A stretch of DNA of 64,000 bases from Paroedura picta. Lineage: Eukaryota > Chordata > Lepidosauria > Squamata > Gekkonidae. Both the position numbers and the translations under genes were made by a program. Below are positions 31,530-43,849 of this stretch, piece by piece; the first letter of the stretch is position 1; each line of letters starts with the position of its first letter. The notes beneath the pieces are model-generated. The model saw nothing but the letters and a program-made list of their open reading frames with translations. It was not told the DNA's origin and ran no database searches. The DNA is taken from the NCBI RefSeq assembly GCF_049243985.1, contig NC_135369.1, positions 24,846,765-24,910,764 of the forward strand, given 5' to 3'.

Positions 31530-33900
31530 GGGGGGAGAGCGGAGGAGGCAGCCAAAGAAACACTGCACCGAATTAGGAGATAAACCAGACAGAGGAGACT
31601 GTTGGAATCACAGCTTTGAGCCTGCCTCTTTTTCTCTCCTCTCTTTCTTCCCAGACCCAGATATAAACTCTTGCTCATTGATTCCTTCTTCTTTCCCCTT
31701 CTCCCCACAAAAACACTTTCTGAATTCCTTTGTGTGCATTGATCAGTCCTAGCTTTCTAATCTTTCCCTCCTCCTGCTCTCCTTTCTCTTCCTTTTTTGT
31801 TTTTTTCTTGCACAAAATTGCTTACTGAATTCTTCCTCACACAACCATTTCCCTTTGTTTCCTTCCTTCACTTACTCTTGGCTCTTCCTTTTCACAACAG
31901 TATTTCTTTCTCAAGCCTCTTCACCACTTCTCCAAAACAGAAAACCAGGGCTAGGGTGATGGTGCAAGGGGGGGAGAGAGAACTGGCAGATTTGATGCGT
32001 TGTACAAAAAAGTAGCTCTGAACTGCAGTTTCAAAAGGTGTGTTTATCTCGTGTTCTTGCCTGGCTCTCTCCTCTTTCTTTTCTTTTTCTTTTTGTATAT
32101 GGTGTCTATTTCTCTAACCATATTCTTTTTGTAATGTCATAAGAAAATGTACCTCTATGGCTTCTTAAAACTACAAATGTTTGATCTGTGAAAAACATCC
32201 AAACCTGTTTTCTTTTGCCTTGTCTTCCCCCCCCCCACCTGTCTGTTTTTGCCTTACATATACTTACTGTTTTCCCCCTTCTTTTTAATACAGAAACCTT
32301 GTGCCAAGCATACCCTTACATAATTCTCCAGGAATTCTGACTTCTGACACACAGCAATCTGTAGTGGGTGAGTTCCTTTTTTTTTGTCATTCCCCCCACC
32401 CCTGCCCTTCTTCAATAAATAAATAAATAAGTAAGATCTTAAATAACACTTTTTCTTTATGGAGCCAAAAATAGATATTGAAAATAAAAGAGAAAGGTGC
32501 CTTTTTTGGCCCCATAGTTGCCAGAGCAACTGAATGAAAAGTGACGGCTCTCTGTCTCCTGTTTTTGGGCTGTACTTTTTTTTTTCCACAGGGGTAACCT
32601 AAATTAGGTAGCTTGCTTTTGCATAATCTCTCACTCCCTATAAGGAAAGGAAGTTGAGATGGTGGGAGGAGAATAACCCTTTGTGGACTGGATGCTTCGG
32701 TACCTGTCTGGGACTCTGCCGAGGGATGCATCTGGCAAACTGTTCTTCTTTAGGGGAAGATTTTTAAGCCGCAGAAAGAAATCAAATTTGACCAGGTCTA
32801 AGTAGATGCCATGTGTGTTGCTTTCTTCCCCTCTTCTTTTATTTACTGCATTGTCTTTTTGAAGGCAATACTAAAAGACTCCAGTGATGGGGAGGGAGCA
32901 CTAGATCCAAGGTAGAGAATTTTCAACACACGGTTATGCAATGATAGTTTTCTGCAATGCAGAAGCTCTGTTTATGCAATCGTGTTGTCTTGTGATACCG
33001 AACCCCCGAAAAGTTCCTTCAAACTCCGTTTTTATTTAAATGCTTAAGAGATGATGCCTGTGGATGTTTGAGAATGTGTGTATAATCAGAAAATGAACTT
33101 ATATGGGCAGGGGGAGATTCAGTTAACCTGGGCGAATCTCTCTTCTCTTTCATCCTCAGTTAAGTGAGCACATTAGCCTCTAGTTTTCGGTGCTGTTTGG
33201 AAGGCAGCATTTCTTAGAAAGGCAGCGTGACCTGTGAATGACCCAAGAAAATCAACAAGACTTGACCCTATATTTCTTGACTGTAAAAATAAGGGGGGGG
33301 GACTACTGGCTCAAAACAACAACCCTGAAGTAACAGCCACTGAATTCTTGTAGGGCCCTAGATGGTATGAACTGTTCTAGCCTGTACTGCTCCAAAGCTC
33401 TGAGGAAAAAATGCCAAAAAGTAGGTTCTGCATTCAAAAGAAGGCTCCAGTAAGGTCTTGTCATTAGGAGATGGCACTGTCCATGCAAGGAAGACCCCCT
33501 TAGTGCTACTTGTCACACACAGGCGTCTTGCTGACTTGAGGCAAATACATCACAGGTGTTTCCCCAGATCCTCTTGCAATGGGGCACACTCTTGAAAAAA
33601 ACATTTTGACTGACAGTTGCACAAGAGCTGTGATTTAGAGGCTGTTTTTTTTTTCTTGGCATGCTTGCCTAATCTGACCAAGATGTGGTGATGACCATGA
33701 AATTGATGGCTTTTTAAAAACATGGGTATATTGAACCCCAGAATACCATGTGCCAGGATGAACAATTTGGGGTGCGGGAGTCTTGAGGGCCTGCTTGTGA
33801 GCTTCTAGAGGAAGCCATCTGACCACTGTCAAAAGCAGAATGCTGAATTAGAAGGCAGTTCTTACATTTTAATGGGGAAAGGAAGAGAGGGGGAGAAAGG
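31530..33900. other. NPAS4 upstream region, pyrimidine-rich, no gene seen
   Basis: Long T/C-rich tracts (31620-32420) and few recognisable repeats. No exon with convincing splice sites. Confidence 0.4.
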
Positions 33901-33946
33901 AAATGAATCCACTGTGTTTCATTGTTTTTCTTCTAGTAATGCAGTT

Positions 33947-33984
33947 CTATAAATAAGCAGCAGGACACACACAACCTTATTTGG
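33947..33984. promoter_or_regulatory. MEF2-like and CArG (SRF) motifs 28 bp apart
   Basis: CTATAAATAA (33947-33956) fits the MEF2 consensus and CCTTATTTGG (33975-33984) fits the SRF CArG box. They lie about 2.7 kb upstream of the NPAS4 ATG in sequence free of obvious repeats. Each alone is expected by chance a few times in 64 kb, so only the pairing and position support it. Confidence 0.35.
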
Positions 33985-34084
33985 GGGTTTTCTGCCAGTA
34001 GGAAGTCATATTCTGATTCCTCCAGGAACATAATCCGCTCCTAATCATTCCCTGCTGAGTGCCCTGCCCACCCTGTATGGCCCT

Positions 34085-36235
34085 GAGCTCTGCTGTTGAG
34101 TGGGCTGGACCATGAATACCAGAGAGGGTCTGTGGAGCAGGCAAATGGGCAGAAATAGACCATTGCATGCCCTGCAAAGAGAAGCTGTGGCCATTTGTCA
34201 AGAAGGGCCATCTTCTCCTTCAAGAAAGTGGTGAGTCTCCATCCACACCTACTCCAAGATTTTAAAAGGCACAGTCTTGGCCTATGCCTTCATAATAAAA
34301 ACTTGATCTACTTAAGAGTCCAAGGCACAGGAGCAGGGGGCTGAATTAAAACTGGCAAGATTGCCGCAAGGTCCTGGATCTTGGGTGCCATGGATAGGCC
34401 TGAAATTGTGTGTCCTTTCAGAAACAGGGAAGCTCTGAGCAGAGCTTCCAAGCAGGATTACCAACTGTAGCTTTGAAATCTCCTGGACATTGGGGGGCAG
34501 TGCCTAGGGGTGACAGATTTGGGGGAGGAGAGGGAACTCTGTGAGGGTGTTATGCCCTAGAGTCTGCCTTCTGTTCTCTGGAGATCCATTGTAATTTTAG
34601 GAGGACTTCAGGCCCTCCCTGATGTCTGGCCGTCCAAGAGCTGATAAGATCGAGATAAATAGATCAGATGGCCAAGAAAGCCAGTCTCTGCCATGTGTAT
34701 GTATTATGGGCCCCACTACCAGCACAACCAATTTGATGTCATTACACTGCATTAAATAATCCCCAATGTGATTTGCAACATCGACATCTGGGTAGATCGC
34801 TCAAGGGTTAGGTAGGCGCTAATGTTGCAGGCTCTTTCCGATTGCAAAGGAGAAGGGCTGTCTGTCTTCAAGGATGAACTCAAAAGCATTGGGGACCTGC
34901 CTAGCTTTGGCACCTGCCACAGTATTCTGGCAGCAGACACAGTTAAGCATCTGGGTAGGTGAAGCAGCAATGCGCATGCAGACAGGGTGGGGCTTCTATT
35001 TTCCGCATAGCTTCCCCCCTTCCCCCAACTGACAGATTCAGGTATTTTGTCTATGTTTGCTTAGGGGGCCCAATGCTAAATGAAAGGAAAAGATGCTGCC
35101 CCCCTAGTAGGATATGAATGCAATCGATAGTTTCCAGTACTTTTCAGTCCATACTTGGAGACAGACACAGCGTCTTCGCTACAAACAAAAAGGGATGCAA
35201 CGTTGGCATCTATTTTACTCTTGAGCCATTTCCTTTGATGGAGATACCGTGAATCACACCGGAGATTATTTAATGCAGTATAATGACCCCAAATTGGTTG
35301 CGCTGGTGGTGGTGTCCATAATGCCTACAGGTGACGGAGACTTGTTTTCTTTTCCGTGAGAGCCTGACCTCTCTTTTTCTCGAAAACACAGAGTTTGTGC
35401 TCTGCGTATCAGCAACGAGTTTCCTAACTCTTGAATGGGGACATACTCTACAAAGCACTGGAGCCAGGCCCAGCCTGATTGCCAGTCGCTGCTTCGCCTT
35501 CTCAGGTGCTAATACTGTTTGGAGTCTGAGCTCCCAGCTCCCTTGGAAGCCCCCTCCTCACTCTCCCCAATTTCTAAAATGGTGCACACTTTCAGGCCTG
35601 TTTGGCCAGACTTCAGGCTAGATACTGAGATTGTTTTGTGAGAAAAACCCTACAATGGACATGATTCTGATAGCTGCTTGGGCCTAGCAGTAACTTCTGC
35701 AGTGTAACCTCCAGGCTGCTGGGCAGTTCTGGACAAAGCTTTCGGTCAACATAATAGGCTTTAGGCATCTGAGTCATCCAGCAGAGTGGGGCTGATGAGT
35801 TTCCAAGGCAGTGGACAGACAACACTTGGGCCTAAGCGGCATCAGTGATAATAACAGACGTAGGCTTCCCGCGGCACTGTCGATCCTGGAGGGAATCCTT
35901 GATCCAGCTTTGCTGTCCTCCAAGGTTGGAATTTTCCCTGTCAGTCAGAGGGCCAGTCTGCTCCTACCTAACCAGCCTAACCAGATCAAGGCAACCTTCT
36001 GGGCTGTTGGAGCTTTTGCTTTGGAGCGCTGAGTGGGAAGAGTTGAGCACAGATCAATAGCTTTCTGGTTCTCATCCCGGTCACCCCACTCTCAGCTTTA
36101 ATTTCCCCGTGGTTGAATGTCAGTCTTCTTGGCAAGTGGGGCCACCAGTTGGGTTCAATGAATGTGACCGTGGTGTAGTTACAGGAGCCATGTGGATCCT
36201 GAAATGTCAGTTGGGGTAATGGAGGGAGGAGCAGT
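34085..36235. other. Gene-less stretch
   Basis: It contains a degraded GGGTTGCCAAC-type MITE near 34455-34615. The rest is unassigned, with no exon-like frame. Confidence 0.35.
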
Positions 36236-36237
36236 GG

Positions 36238-36322
36238 GGCAATGATCCTGCGTTGAGCAGGGGGTTGGACTAGATGCCCTGTATGGCCCCTTCCAACTCT
36301 ACGATTCTATGATTCTATGATA
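36238..36322 (+). mobile_element. CR1 LINE 3' tail only
   Basis: The last 85 bp of a CR1 (GATCCTGCGTTGAGCAGGGG, then GACTAGATGCCCTG) end in ATTCTATGATTCTATGA. It is an extreme 5' truncation. Confidence 0.85.
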
Positions 36323-37206
36323 ATTTAGAAAAAAGATAGCTAAGGGAGGGAGACCATGTCGGAGGTCTAGGTGCAGAGTGGAGAAAGTGGATAGAAGGAA
36401 TGTTTTTTGTCATTCTGTTCTAGAATAGGGGCAGCCAATGAAGTTGATAGGCACCACAGGTGGGCGAGACAAAAGAAAGTCCTTTATACAAAGCATAATT
36501 GACTTGCGCAATTCCCGGTCAATCACAACCTGAGCTCTGGTGCTTCTTCGTTATTGTTTGTTTTTTTTGTAAGCAAGATGCACTGCTCTCCCCTCCCTTG
36601 ATGGCATTTTTCACACAGTCTGCCTCTGCCCATTTTCACCCCCGGGAACTACAGAGATCGGAGTAGACTGTGGGCACAGTGGCTAGAGCTACTGAGGTCA
36701 GAGGGGCCAGGAGCAAGTTTAGCCCTGCCCCAAATGTTGGTCTCCCATGTTCTTATGGGAACAGAGCAGAGCGCTGCCCTTGGGGCACTCCTTTAGTGGT
36801 GGGGAGGCAAAATTAACTCTCTGTGTCTGACATGGGATGACCTGGCTTTCCTTGCCAAGAAGTCCAAAGGATGGTCCAGAGTGTCCCTACGTGCAGGGGA
36901 GGGCGGTATATAAATATAATATAATAAATAAATGTAGTGTTGCAGTCTCCATTGCTCAAGGTTTTACTATGTCAGCACACCCATGGTCACAACAAAGGGT
37001 TTTTTTGTCAGATCATAAGCACCAGCCTTTACTACGCCAGCATACTAGGAGCCAACTTTTCATTGGGATGGGGATCCATCTTGGCATTGAGAGTCAGCCA
37101 GGAGCACACCCCTAACTCTTCCATTCATGTGCCACCTTGAAGCAAGCCATGGCCAGGGGCCTCTTCCAAAGGACTGTCCTACCTGCTGACCATTCTTCCC
37201 CTGGAA

Positions 37207-37807
37207 CAGGGTTCCCCAACGTGGTGCCGTGGCAGCCTCCACTTTTTTCTGTGGCATCTATTGAGCTTTTCAGAAAATGGGTGGGAACATTGTAATGTAG
37301 GGCTTATGACTGGCCGCCTTTGTTCAAACAAAAGGGTTTTCCACAGCTGTAATAGCAGGTGCAGCCACTGGAGGACGTGGAGGACCTCTTAGTCCCTGGA
37401 GCATTCCTTAGCCAGTGTGTGGTTCCCCTTCCCCCTTCAGGCCTGGCCAACAGCATCCATGAGCTTTCTTTTGCAAAGAGGAGACGGAGCTGTGTTGTAG
37501 ACTTAGTGTCCAGGGAGCTGGTCTGTTGCAAGGACACTTATGATAGTTAAGTGATCAGAAGAAGCCCGCTGTCTCTTTCTTCAGGCTTGCTACCCTCCTA
37601 GGAGCGAGATTTTGCTTCTGACCAGACAATATCCACCTTGATAGACCAGTGACCAACTCTGGATAAGGCAGATTCATGTGTTCAGTGTGCTATTCTTCTG
37701 CAAAGTGTGGAGGTGCGGCCACTTTGGATTCAGCTCTGCCTACAGTGGCACTATGCCTTTTGAAAATTCCCCAAAGCCCACAAGCTCAAAAAGGTTGGGG
37801 ATCCCTG
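37207..37807. mobile_element. hAT-like element, CAGGGATCCCCAAC family
   Basis: The left end is CAGGGTTCCCCAACGTGGTG and the right end is AGGTTGGGGATCCCTG, mirrored as hAT termini. Flanking 8-mers agree at only 5 positions, so the duplication is eroded. The middle (about 37310-37690) is unassigned filler, possibly a later insertion. Confidence 0.55.
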
Positions 37808-38046
37808 CTTTGGACAAACTCTAAACATGAGCAAAATTAGGATGTTTGCAAGACTCGAAAACCATTGGAAAGTGTTGGGTGACAGAACAAAGCTGCTCAG
37901 AAGGGGAGTTTTTAATTGCCAGTCATTTATTTGTTTTTAATCATGTATTTCCTGCACTTGCCTTTAGAATGGGGCTCACATGGAATCTTGGCCAGTGTTA
38001 TTGTGTGAAATATCAGAAAGGAAGGGAGAGCTGGTGGTCCGTAGGG

Positions 38047-38331
38047 CAGGCTCTCTCAACCAGGGTTTTGTGAAACCCCTGGGGTTTCTTGATAGCCCTG
38101 GAAGGGTTTCTTGAATGGGCGGGAGTTAATTTATATATTTTTGAAATTTATCAGATTTGACCCCTCCCAAATGGCCAATAACGGGCCTAGAAGGTTTGGA
38201 AGAGGAGGGGCCTCAGGTGGGCATGTACAGAGCTATAGAACCCAACCCTATTCTGCACGATCGCGCCATTTCTTGGGTTTCTCGAAGGTTGAAGAACGTA
38301 TCAGGGGTTTCTTAGCTGTAAAAAAGACTGC
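38047..38331 (+). mobile_element. hAT-like element, CAGGCTTTCTC family
   Basis: It begins CAGGCTCTCTCAACCAGGG, carries GAAGGGTTTCTTGAATGGGC, and ends in a degraded terminus before GACTGCC. It is related to 9078-9322 and 17543-18126. Confidence 0.6.
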
Positions 38332-38980
38332 CATAGTGGCTCTCTGCTAACTCAAGAGAGGTGCCAGGACTCACTTATCTGGATCAGAAAGCCCCACCCA
38401 TTAAACCTCGGTCTGAGTTTATTCAGTGGGGCAGGAAAGACTTACACTCTTCTCATGATCAGAGGCATGATTCTTTATCACTCGACATGTTTCAGAGTTC
38501 ACCCTGGGTTGAACTCCAAGCAGGTTGCGGGGCTGATACCAGGCTGAAACGAAGACCAGTTAAGTCTGTCCTTTAAAAACAACAACGACAACAATGAAAA
38601 CACCCTACTCTGTAGCTCCAAGTGTGCATGTGTGTTTAAATATGGCAGGGGGGAGTCCTCGCAAAGAGGAGCCTGCCTAAAAGAGCGGCAGACAGGTGGT
38701 CTGATTTGTTTCCAGATTACCCTAAATTTCAGTGAATCAGAAAGCAATGTGATAGTGATTCACTGCCCTTGTAGCTCTCTCTGTGGATTTGGGGAGAGGA
38801 AGGGCAGAAGGGCTTGGGGGGGCTTGGGGGGATGACTGCAGAACTACTCATAATGCCAGTGCTTCTAAGTCTCCCCCCTCCCTCTGCCTCAGGTCTAGAA
38901 ACCTGCTTGGGCATCTTTCCCTTCACCTCTTTCCTGCTAATTTGGGTTCTGAATCAAGAAGCTAAAAACAGCAACCGAGT

Positions 38981-38994
38981 GGCTAAATATAGCC
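38981..38994. promoter_or_regulatory. Palindromic MEF2-like site
   Basis: GGCTAAATATAGCC, with core CTAAATATAG, matches the MEF2 consensus and is fully palindromic. It lies in a repeat-poor patch (38700-39170), about 7.7 kb upstream of the NPAS4 ATG. Confidence 0.35.
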
Positions 38995-39880
38995 AGCCTG
39001 GAGTGCGCACGATGGAGCTCCTTTGCTTTGCAATTCAGCTTCTGTAATGCACAGTGCTGCAGAGTGTGGGGGCGGCCAACAGCGTCGCTCATAACTGAAC
39101 ACTGAACACTGCAGTGGGGAGAGGGAAGAGAGCGAAAGCAGAGGAGGGCGCATTGAGGCTGTATTTTTACCCCAATAAGGGTTTTTATATACATATATAT
39201 ATATATGGAACTGTTTGTATCAGAACTGAAAGACATGCCAATACTCCTGCCACTTGTAAAAGGCATTGAGGTGTGTTCTGACACTGTGTGGTGTGCAAGA
39301 AGAGCACATCATGCTCTACCATGTGCCACCATAGCAGCTGTGGTGGACAGATATGTGCTGGGTTTTACCAAGCATAACATTGCAATGCCACCCAAAGACC
39401 CCCATTGATCAGAATGGTCTTTCACAAGGAATATACTTCTATCTCTCTTGGGTCTAATATTCCAGCTACCTTAAGCCCCACCCATATGTGCGTGGCCTTG
39501 AGCAAATGAATGAGTGTACTCTGCTTCCTCCTGGTCTATACCTAGGAAGCAGGGAAGAGCTCTAGTCTCCGGGGCCTGTTCCCCACCCGTCCCATGGTGG
39601 GGTTGGGGATGATGTACTAGAAATAGGTGGTTTTATCCCAAAGGCCATCCTCTTGGCATGCCGATACGTTCATTAGCCTCACCCACTGTTAATGCTGGCC
39701 AGCCAGGCCTCATTGCACAGGGAGTTATGTCCTTGCAGACTGAATAGCGTTCAGGCAGCTCGAGCAAGTGAGCTGATCCATGTGATTTCTGGGGCTGACA
39801 GAGAGTAGCTTGCTGAAAGAGATCTAGTGAGCTCGTGGTGGGAGTGAGATTTAAACCCCATCTCCCAGATCACCAGGGAG

Positions 39881-40505
39881 TCATAGAATCATACAGTTGG
39901 AAGGGACCTCCGGGGTCATCTAGCCCACCCTCCTGCAGAATGCAGGAAATTCACAACTACCTGCCCACCTACAGTGACCCCAATTCCATGTCCAGATGAT
40001 GTCCCACGCCCCCCCCCAAAAAAAACAGTCTTGTCTGGAGGAAATTCGCCTTCCAACTCCAAAGTGTCAATCAGCATTTCCCTGGGCATGCAAGAAAAGG
40101 CCACAAAAGTCAAGCATCGACACAATCCTTTCTGCCCAGCTACTTACAATCTGCCTAAATTCACAGAGTCAGCATTTCAGGGGGGTGGCTATTTAGCCTC
40201 TGCTTTAAAAATTCCAAGGTAAAGAAACCCACCGCCTCCCGAAGAAGCCTGTTCCACTGAGGAACTGCTCTAACTGTCAGGAACTTCTTCCGGATGTTTA
40301 GCCGAAAATTCTTTTGAATTAATTTCTACCCATTCGTTCTGGTCCAATGCTCTGGGGCAACAGAAAACAACTCAGCTCATCTTCTATAAGACAACCCTCC
40401 AAGTACTTGAAGATGGCTATTGTATCAACCCTCAGTCGTCTTCTCCCCAGGCTACACAGACCCAGCCTGGAGAGAAGATGACTAAGAAGTGATATGATTC
40501 TTTGC
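39881..40505 (-). mobile_element. CR1 LINE 3' end, reverse
   Basis: Starting from the tail, CATAGAATCATACAGTTGG and GACCTCCGGGGTCATCTAG give the reversed CR1 end. The coding end (AGGAACTTCTTCCGGATG) follows and it stops near the TGATATGATTC segment. It is about 625 bp long. Confidence 0.85.
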
Positions 40506-40869
40506 TTAATAAACAACAAAATATTGGGGGCCGGGGAAAAGAGGAAACCTCAGCAAATTGGCCCACCTCTGTGGCACTGTCTGGTATATGTGGAATTTTG
40601 GTTCAGACTGATTTGACATGTAGCCAATCCTCTGTAAACTCCATCTGTTGAAGGTTTCAAGATGCAAAGTGTCACTTAGACCGTTTATGCAGCTTTATGC
40701 CAAGCTGCAGGTTGGAGTTTTAGTTATGGCAGGTTGCCCCACCTCTTCCTGCACCCGCACAGGGGAACATTTGGCCTGGTGCACCTCATCCGCCCCCAAT
40801 TTGTGCTCCTGCATGGGAGCTGAGACACTGAAGTTCCCAGTGCATAAATGGTCTTACTGATACAGGTTC

Positions 40870-41108
40870 TTGGAGAGCCAGCGTGGTGTCACGGTCAAGA
40901 GTGGCGGCCTCTGATTTGGAGAACCGGATATGATTCCCACTCCTCCTCCATATGCAGCCTGCTAGGTGGCCTTAGGCCATTCACAGTTCTCTCAGAGCTC
41001 TCTCAGCCCCACCTGCCTCACAGGGCGTCTGCTGTAGAGCGAGGACGGGACAGCGATTGTAAGCCGCTTTGAAGCTCCTTCGGGTAGTCAGTGAAAAGCA
41101 GTCTAAGC
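40870..41108 (+). mobile_element. tRNA-derived SINE, family A
   Basis: The head GAGAGCCAGCGTGGTGTCAC and the body CTCTCAGCCCCACCTGCC are present. The end GCCGCTTTGAAGCTCCTTCG and GTGAAAAGCAG show a diverged full-length copy. Confidence 0.75.
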
Positions 41109-41384
41109 AGAAAACAGGAGTTACCTTTCAGCGACTGCCTTACCAGTACTCCAGACTTGCCTTAACTGACTGATGTTGCCCCTTAGATGTAAAAGAAAAA
41201 TGAACCAGCTAAATCAAGCTGTGCATTCACCCATTCGTTTTCTGCACGGAAGACAAGCTTTGTACGTGGAGTACCCTCTGTGACTTAGGGCCGCTAGTTA
41301 ATAGCCAGCCGAATGCAGTTGTTTGCAGTGATCAATATTTCAGGACCATTGGCAGCAAAAAAAGATCCTGCCATGCAATGGTTG

Positions 41385-41580
41385 CCAACCTCCCGTGAGG
41401 CTTAGCCACCTGCCAGAATTACAACTGGTTTCCAGGCCACAGAGATCGGTTGCCCTGGGGGGGAAATGGCTGTCTTAAGTGATGGATTCTTTGGTGTGGT
41501 ACCCTTCTGAGGTCCCTGCTCTCCCCAGGCTCCATTCCCCAAATCTCCAGGGACTTCCCAACCTGTAGTTGGCCACCCTA
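41385..41580 (-). mobile_element. GGGTTGCCAAC-type MITE
   Basis: GGTTGCCAACCTCCCGTGAG at one end and GTAGTTGGCCACCCT at the other are mirrored. The inside carries CACAGAGATCGGTTGCCC and CAAATCTCCAGGGACTTCC. Confidence 0.6.
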
Positions 41581-41961
41581 TTCTTTTGTGTCTTTATGTG
41601 TGAGACAGGGCCTATGGCCTGCACGAAAGGGTGTCTCTTTGTGATCATGCAAACACGTGTTGTGTTGGAAGGATTTTCCGGTGTCCCAAATGCATTTTGC
41701 AGTTATTGTGTGAATGGGTCCCCCTCCTTCCCCCAGGGTCATGACCTGCTCTATCTCCCAGAGTCTCGTTTGCAAGCTGAACATCCTCAAGGGAGCACGG
41801 CAAGCTGGCATGGGTCCCTGGGTGTGTTGATGGCACCTAATGCATCAGCGTTCCTGATACTAAAGAGGTCCAGTGCTGCTCATTGCTTAGCAGGGGAGAC
41901 CACCTGGAAACGTACTCTCCTCCAGTGCTCTGCCCCACACAAAAGGAAGTCCTTTACCTCA

Positions 41962-42130
41962 GCAGTCCCCAAACCCCGGTCCAGGGACCAGTACCGGTCC
42001 ATGGATCAGTCAGTACCAGGCCGCAGCTCCTCCTCGTCTTCCTCCCTGGCTGCTGCCTCGGGGGCTGCCCTGCCACTCCGCCACCAGCTCACCGTTGGTG
42101 CTCTCCAGCGTCCGCCATGGCTGGCGCTCC
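41962..42130 (+). mobile_element. hAT-like 5' end, CAGTCCCCAAACCC type
   Basis: CAGTCCCCAAACCCCGGTCC, then CCAGTACCGGTCCATGG, and the following TACCAGGCCGCAGCTCCTCC match the terminus of a GC-rich hAT family as I recall it. The 3' end is absent. It explains part of the open frame at 41569-42180. Confidence 0.5.
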
Positions 42131-42304
42131 CCCTCAGTGTGCTGGCAGCGCCCCCCAGAGGGTGGTGGGAAGTCAGGTAAAGTTTACCTGATTCAGGCTG
42201 TCCCGGTTCAGATCTTATTTCTGCCCAGCAGGTGGCATTTGATGAAACTGCCTTCTCCCAAACTCAGAACTCTCCACCCAGAGGTATCTGACACAGGAAA
42301 CTTC

Positions 42305-42405
42305 AGCCCTCAAAAGTCTATACCAGGAGTGGCCAAACTGTGGCTCTCCAGGTTTCCATGGACTACAATTCCCATAAGCCCCTGCCAGCACTGTTTGGCC
42401 ACCCC
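42305..42405. mobile_element. Foldback hAT MITE relative, partial
   Basis: AGGAGTGGCCAAACTGTGGC and CCATGGACTACAATTCCCAT resemble the 25467 and 49834 elements. The second half ends at GTTTGGCCACCCC. Confidence 0.5.
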
Positions 42406-42679
42406 AGCCTGCAAATAAATAAATAAATACAATACAATACCTTGGAAATCTTGTGGATGTCTAAGGTGCTGCTGGACCCAAATCAAATTGTTTAATTGCA
42501 GACCGACATAGCTATCCACCTGAGCCCCGACCCCCCCCCCAGGTTTGGCTAAAGATTTTTTGAGTGAAGTGTTGTGGAGCTCCCTGGCTAGTCTCAGCCC
42601 AGCCTCCTTTACAAAGTTGTCATCAAGATAGAGGGGCAGGGGCAGGGGCAGGAGGAGAGACTGTGTAAACCACACACTC

Positions 42680-43189
42680 GGAGGAAGGGCAGGACCAAAC
42701 TAGGATAACCTGAATGGAAGCAGCTTAACCATTCCAAAGTGCCGTGTTGGGGTTGTTAATAACAATGATGATAATAATGGTAGCATTATTTCTGATCTGC
42801 ATGAGGCTCCTCTCCCCCAATCCTCGTATCCTCCTTCATCCTTTTCTCCCCCCTGCTCTGCAGTGTTGCTTTGGAGCAGCTGCCCATCCCCTGCCTCCCC
42901 AAGCTTCATCTCCGCCAGCCCTAAGCAGGGAGTGAAAACAACCCTCTTGCCTCCAGCCACCAAGCCACTGGCAGCAACAAACTTAGGCTTGCCACAAATA
43001 TACACAGTTGGCAGCAACCTGCAGCTGCTACCGCTGCCCATGCTCTGGCTAGTAGGTTTATATGATGCATGTGTTTTCAGACTCGTGATTGTCAACGTTC
43101 ACACGCCACAGTTTTTGTTAGTTGTAAGGGCAGTGCGAATTGCGGCAATGTTTCCCCATTCCCCGAACCACCTGCCACAGGGCTCGCTA
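42680..43189. other. Gene-less stretch
   Basis: No repeat or exon that I recognise. It is C-rich near 42810-42950. Confidence 0.35.
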
Positions 43190-43470
43190 TTGAAGAAGAA
43201 TTGTTTTTTATACCCCGCTTTTCACTGCCCGACGAAGTCTCAAAGCAGCATACAATTGCCTTCTCTTCCTCTCGCCACAACAGACACCCTGTGAAGTAGG
43301 TGAGACTGAGAGAGCTCTGACAGGACTGCTCGGTCAGAACAGCACTATCAGGACTGTGACTAGCCCAAGGCTACCCAGCTGTCTGCATGTGGAGGAGCAT
43401 GGAATCAAACACGGCTTGCCAGATTAGAAGCCACCGCTCTTAACCATGACCCCCAACCACTACATTACAC
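43190..43470 (-). mobile_element. tRNA-derived SINE, family A, reverse copy
   Basis: It starts at the tail (GAAGAAGAATTG, TTTTTATACCCCGCTTTTCA). CTCGCCACAACAGACACCC and GTGGAGGAGCATGGAATC follow. It is almost full length. Confidence 0.8.
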
Positions 43471-43494
43471 CGTTGCGGAGCCTGTCTCTGTGCT

Positions 43495-43645
43495 GCTGGG
43501 GAAAGGCTGTGGTGCAGTACTAGAGCCCCTGCCTTGCAAACAGAGGGTCCCCGGTTCAATCCTTGGCACCTCCAGTTGAAAGGATGGGTAGATGATGTGA
43601 AAGAAACCCTGGAGAACTGCGGCCAGCCTAAGGACCAAAGCTCTG
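43495..43645 (+). mobile_element. tRNA-derived SINE, family B
   Basis: The head GGCTGTGGTGCAGTACTAG and GGTCCCCGGTTCAATCC give the A and B boxes. The body is GATGATGTGAAAGAAACCC and then CTGGAGAACTGCGGCC. Confidence 0.7.
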
Positions 43646-43849
43646 ACTCGTGAGAAGAAAGCATCATGTGTTCAATTGGTTCAGCTCTGATCACACCTTT
43701 AGTAGGAAGTCGTTGCTGGAACGGACCTTTCTCAGCCTAAAGTGCCATCGGAGCAGGGACCCACTCCTGTTGCTTTCTAGAGCGCCTCGCATCCACCAGG
43801 GCCTGTTAACCAGTGGGGTTTCCCTAGGACTATGGAAGCCATAAAAAAA

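Noticed and set aside
41569-42180. 203-codon open frame on the plus strand
   Set aside because: It crosses from unassigned sequence into a hAT-like end (from 41962). It has no recognisable domain or splice structure.
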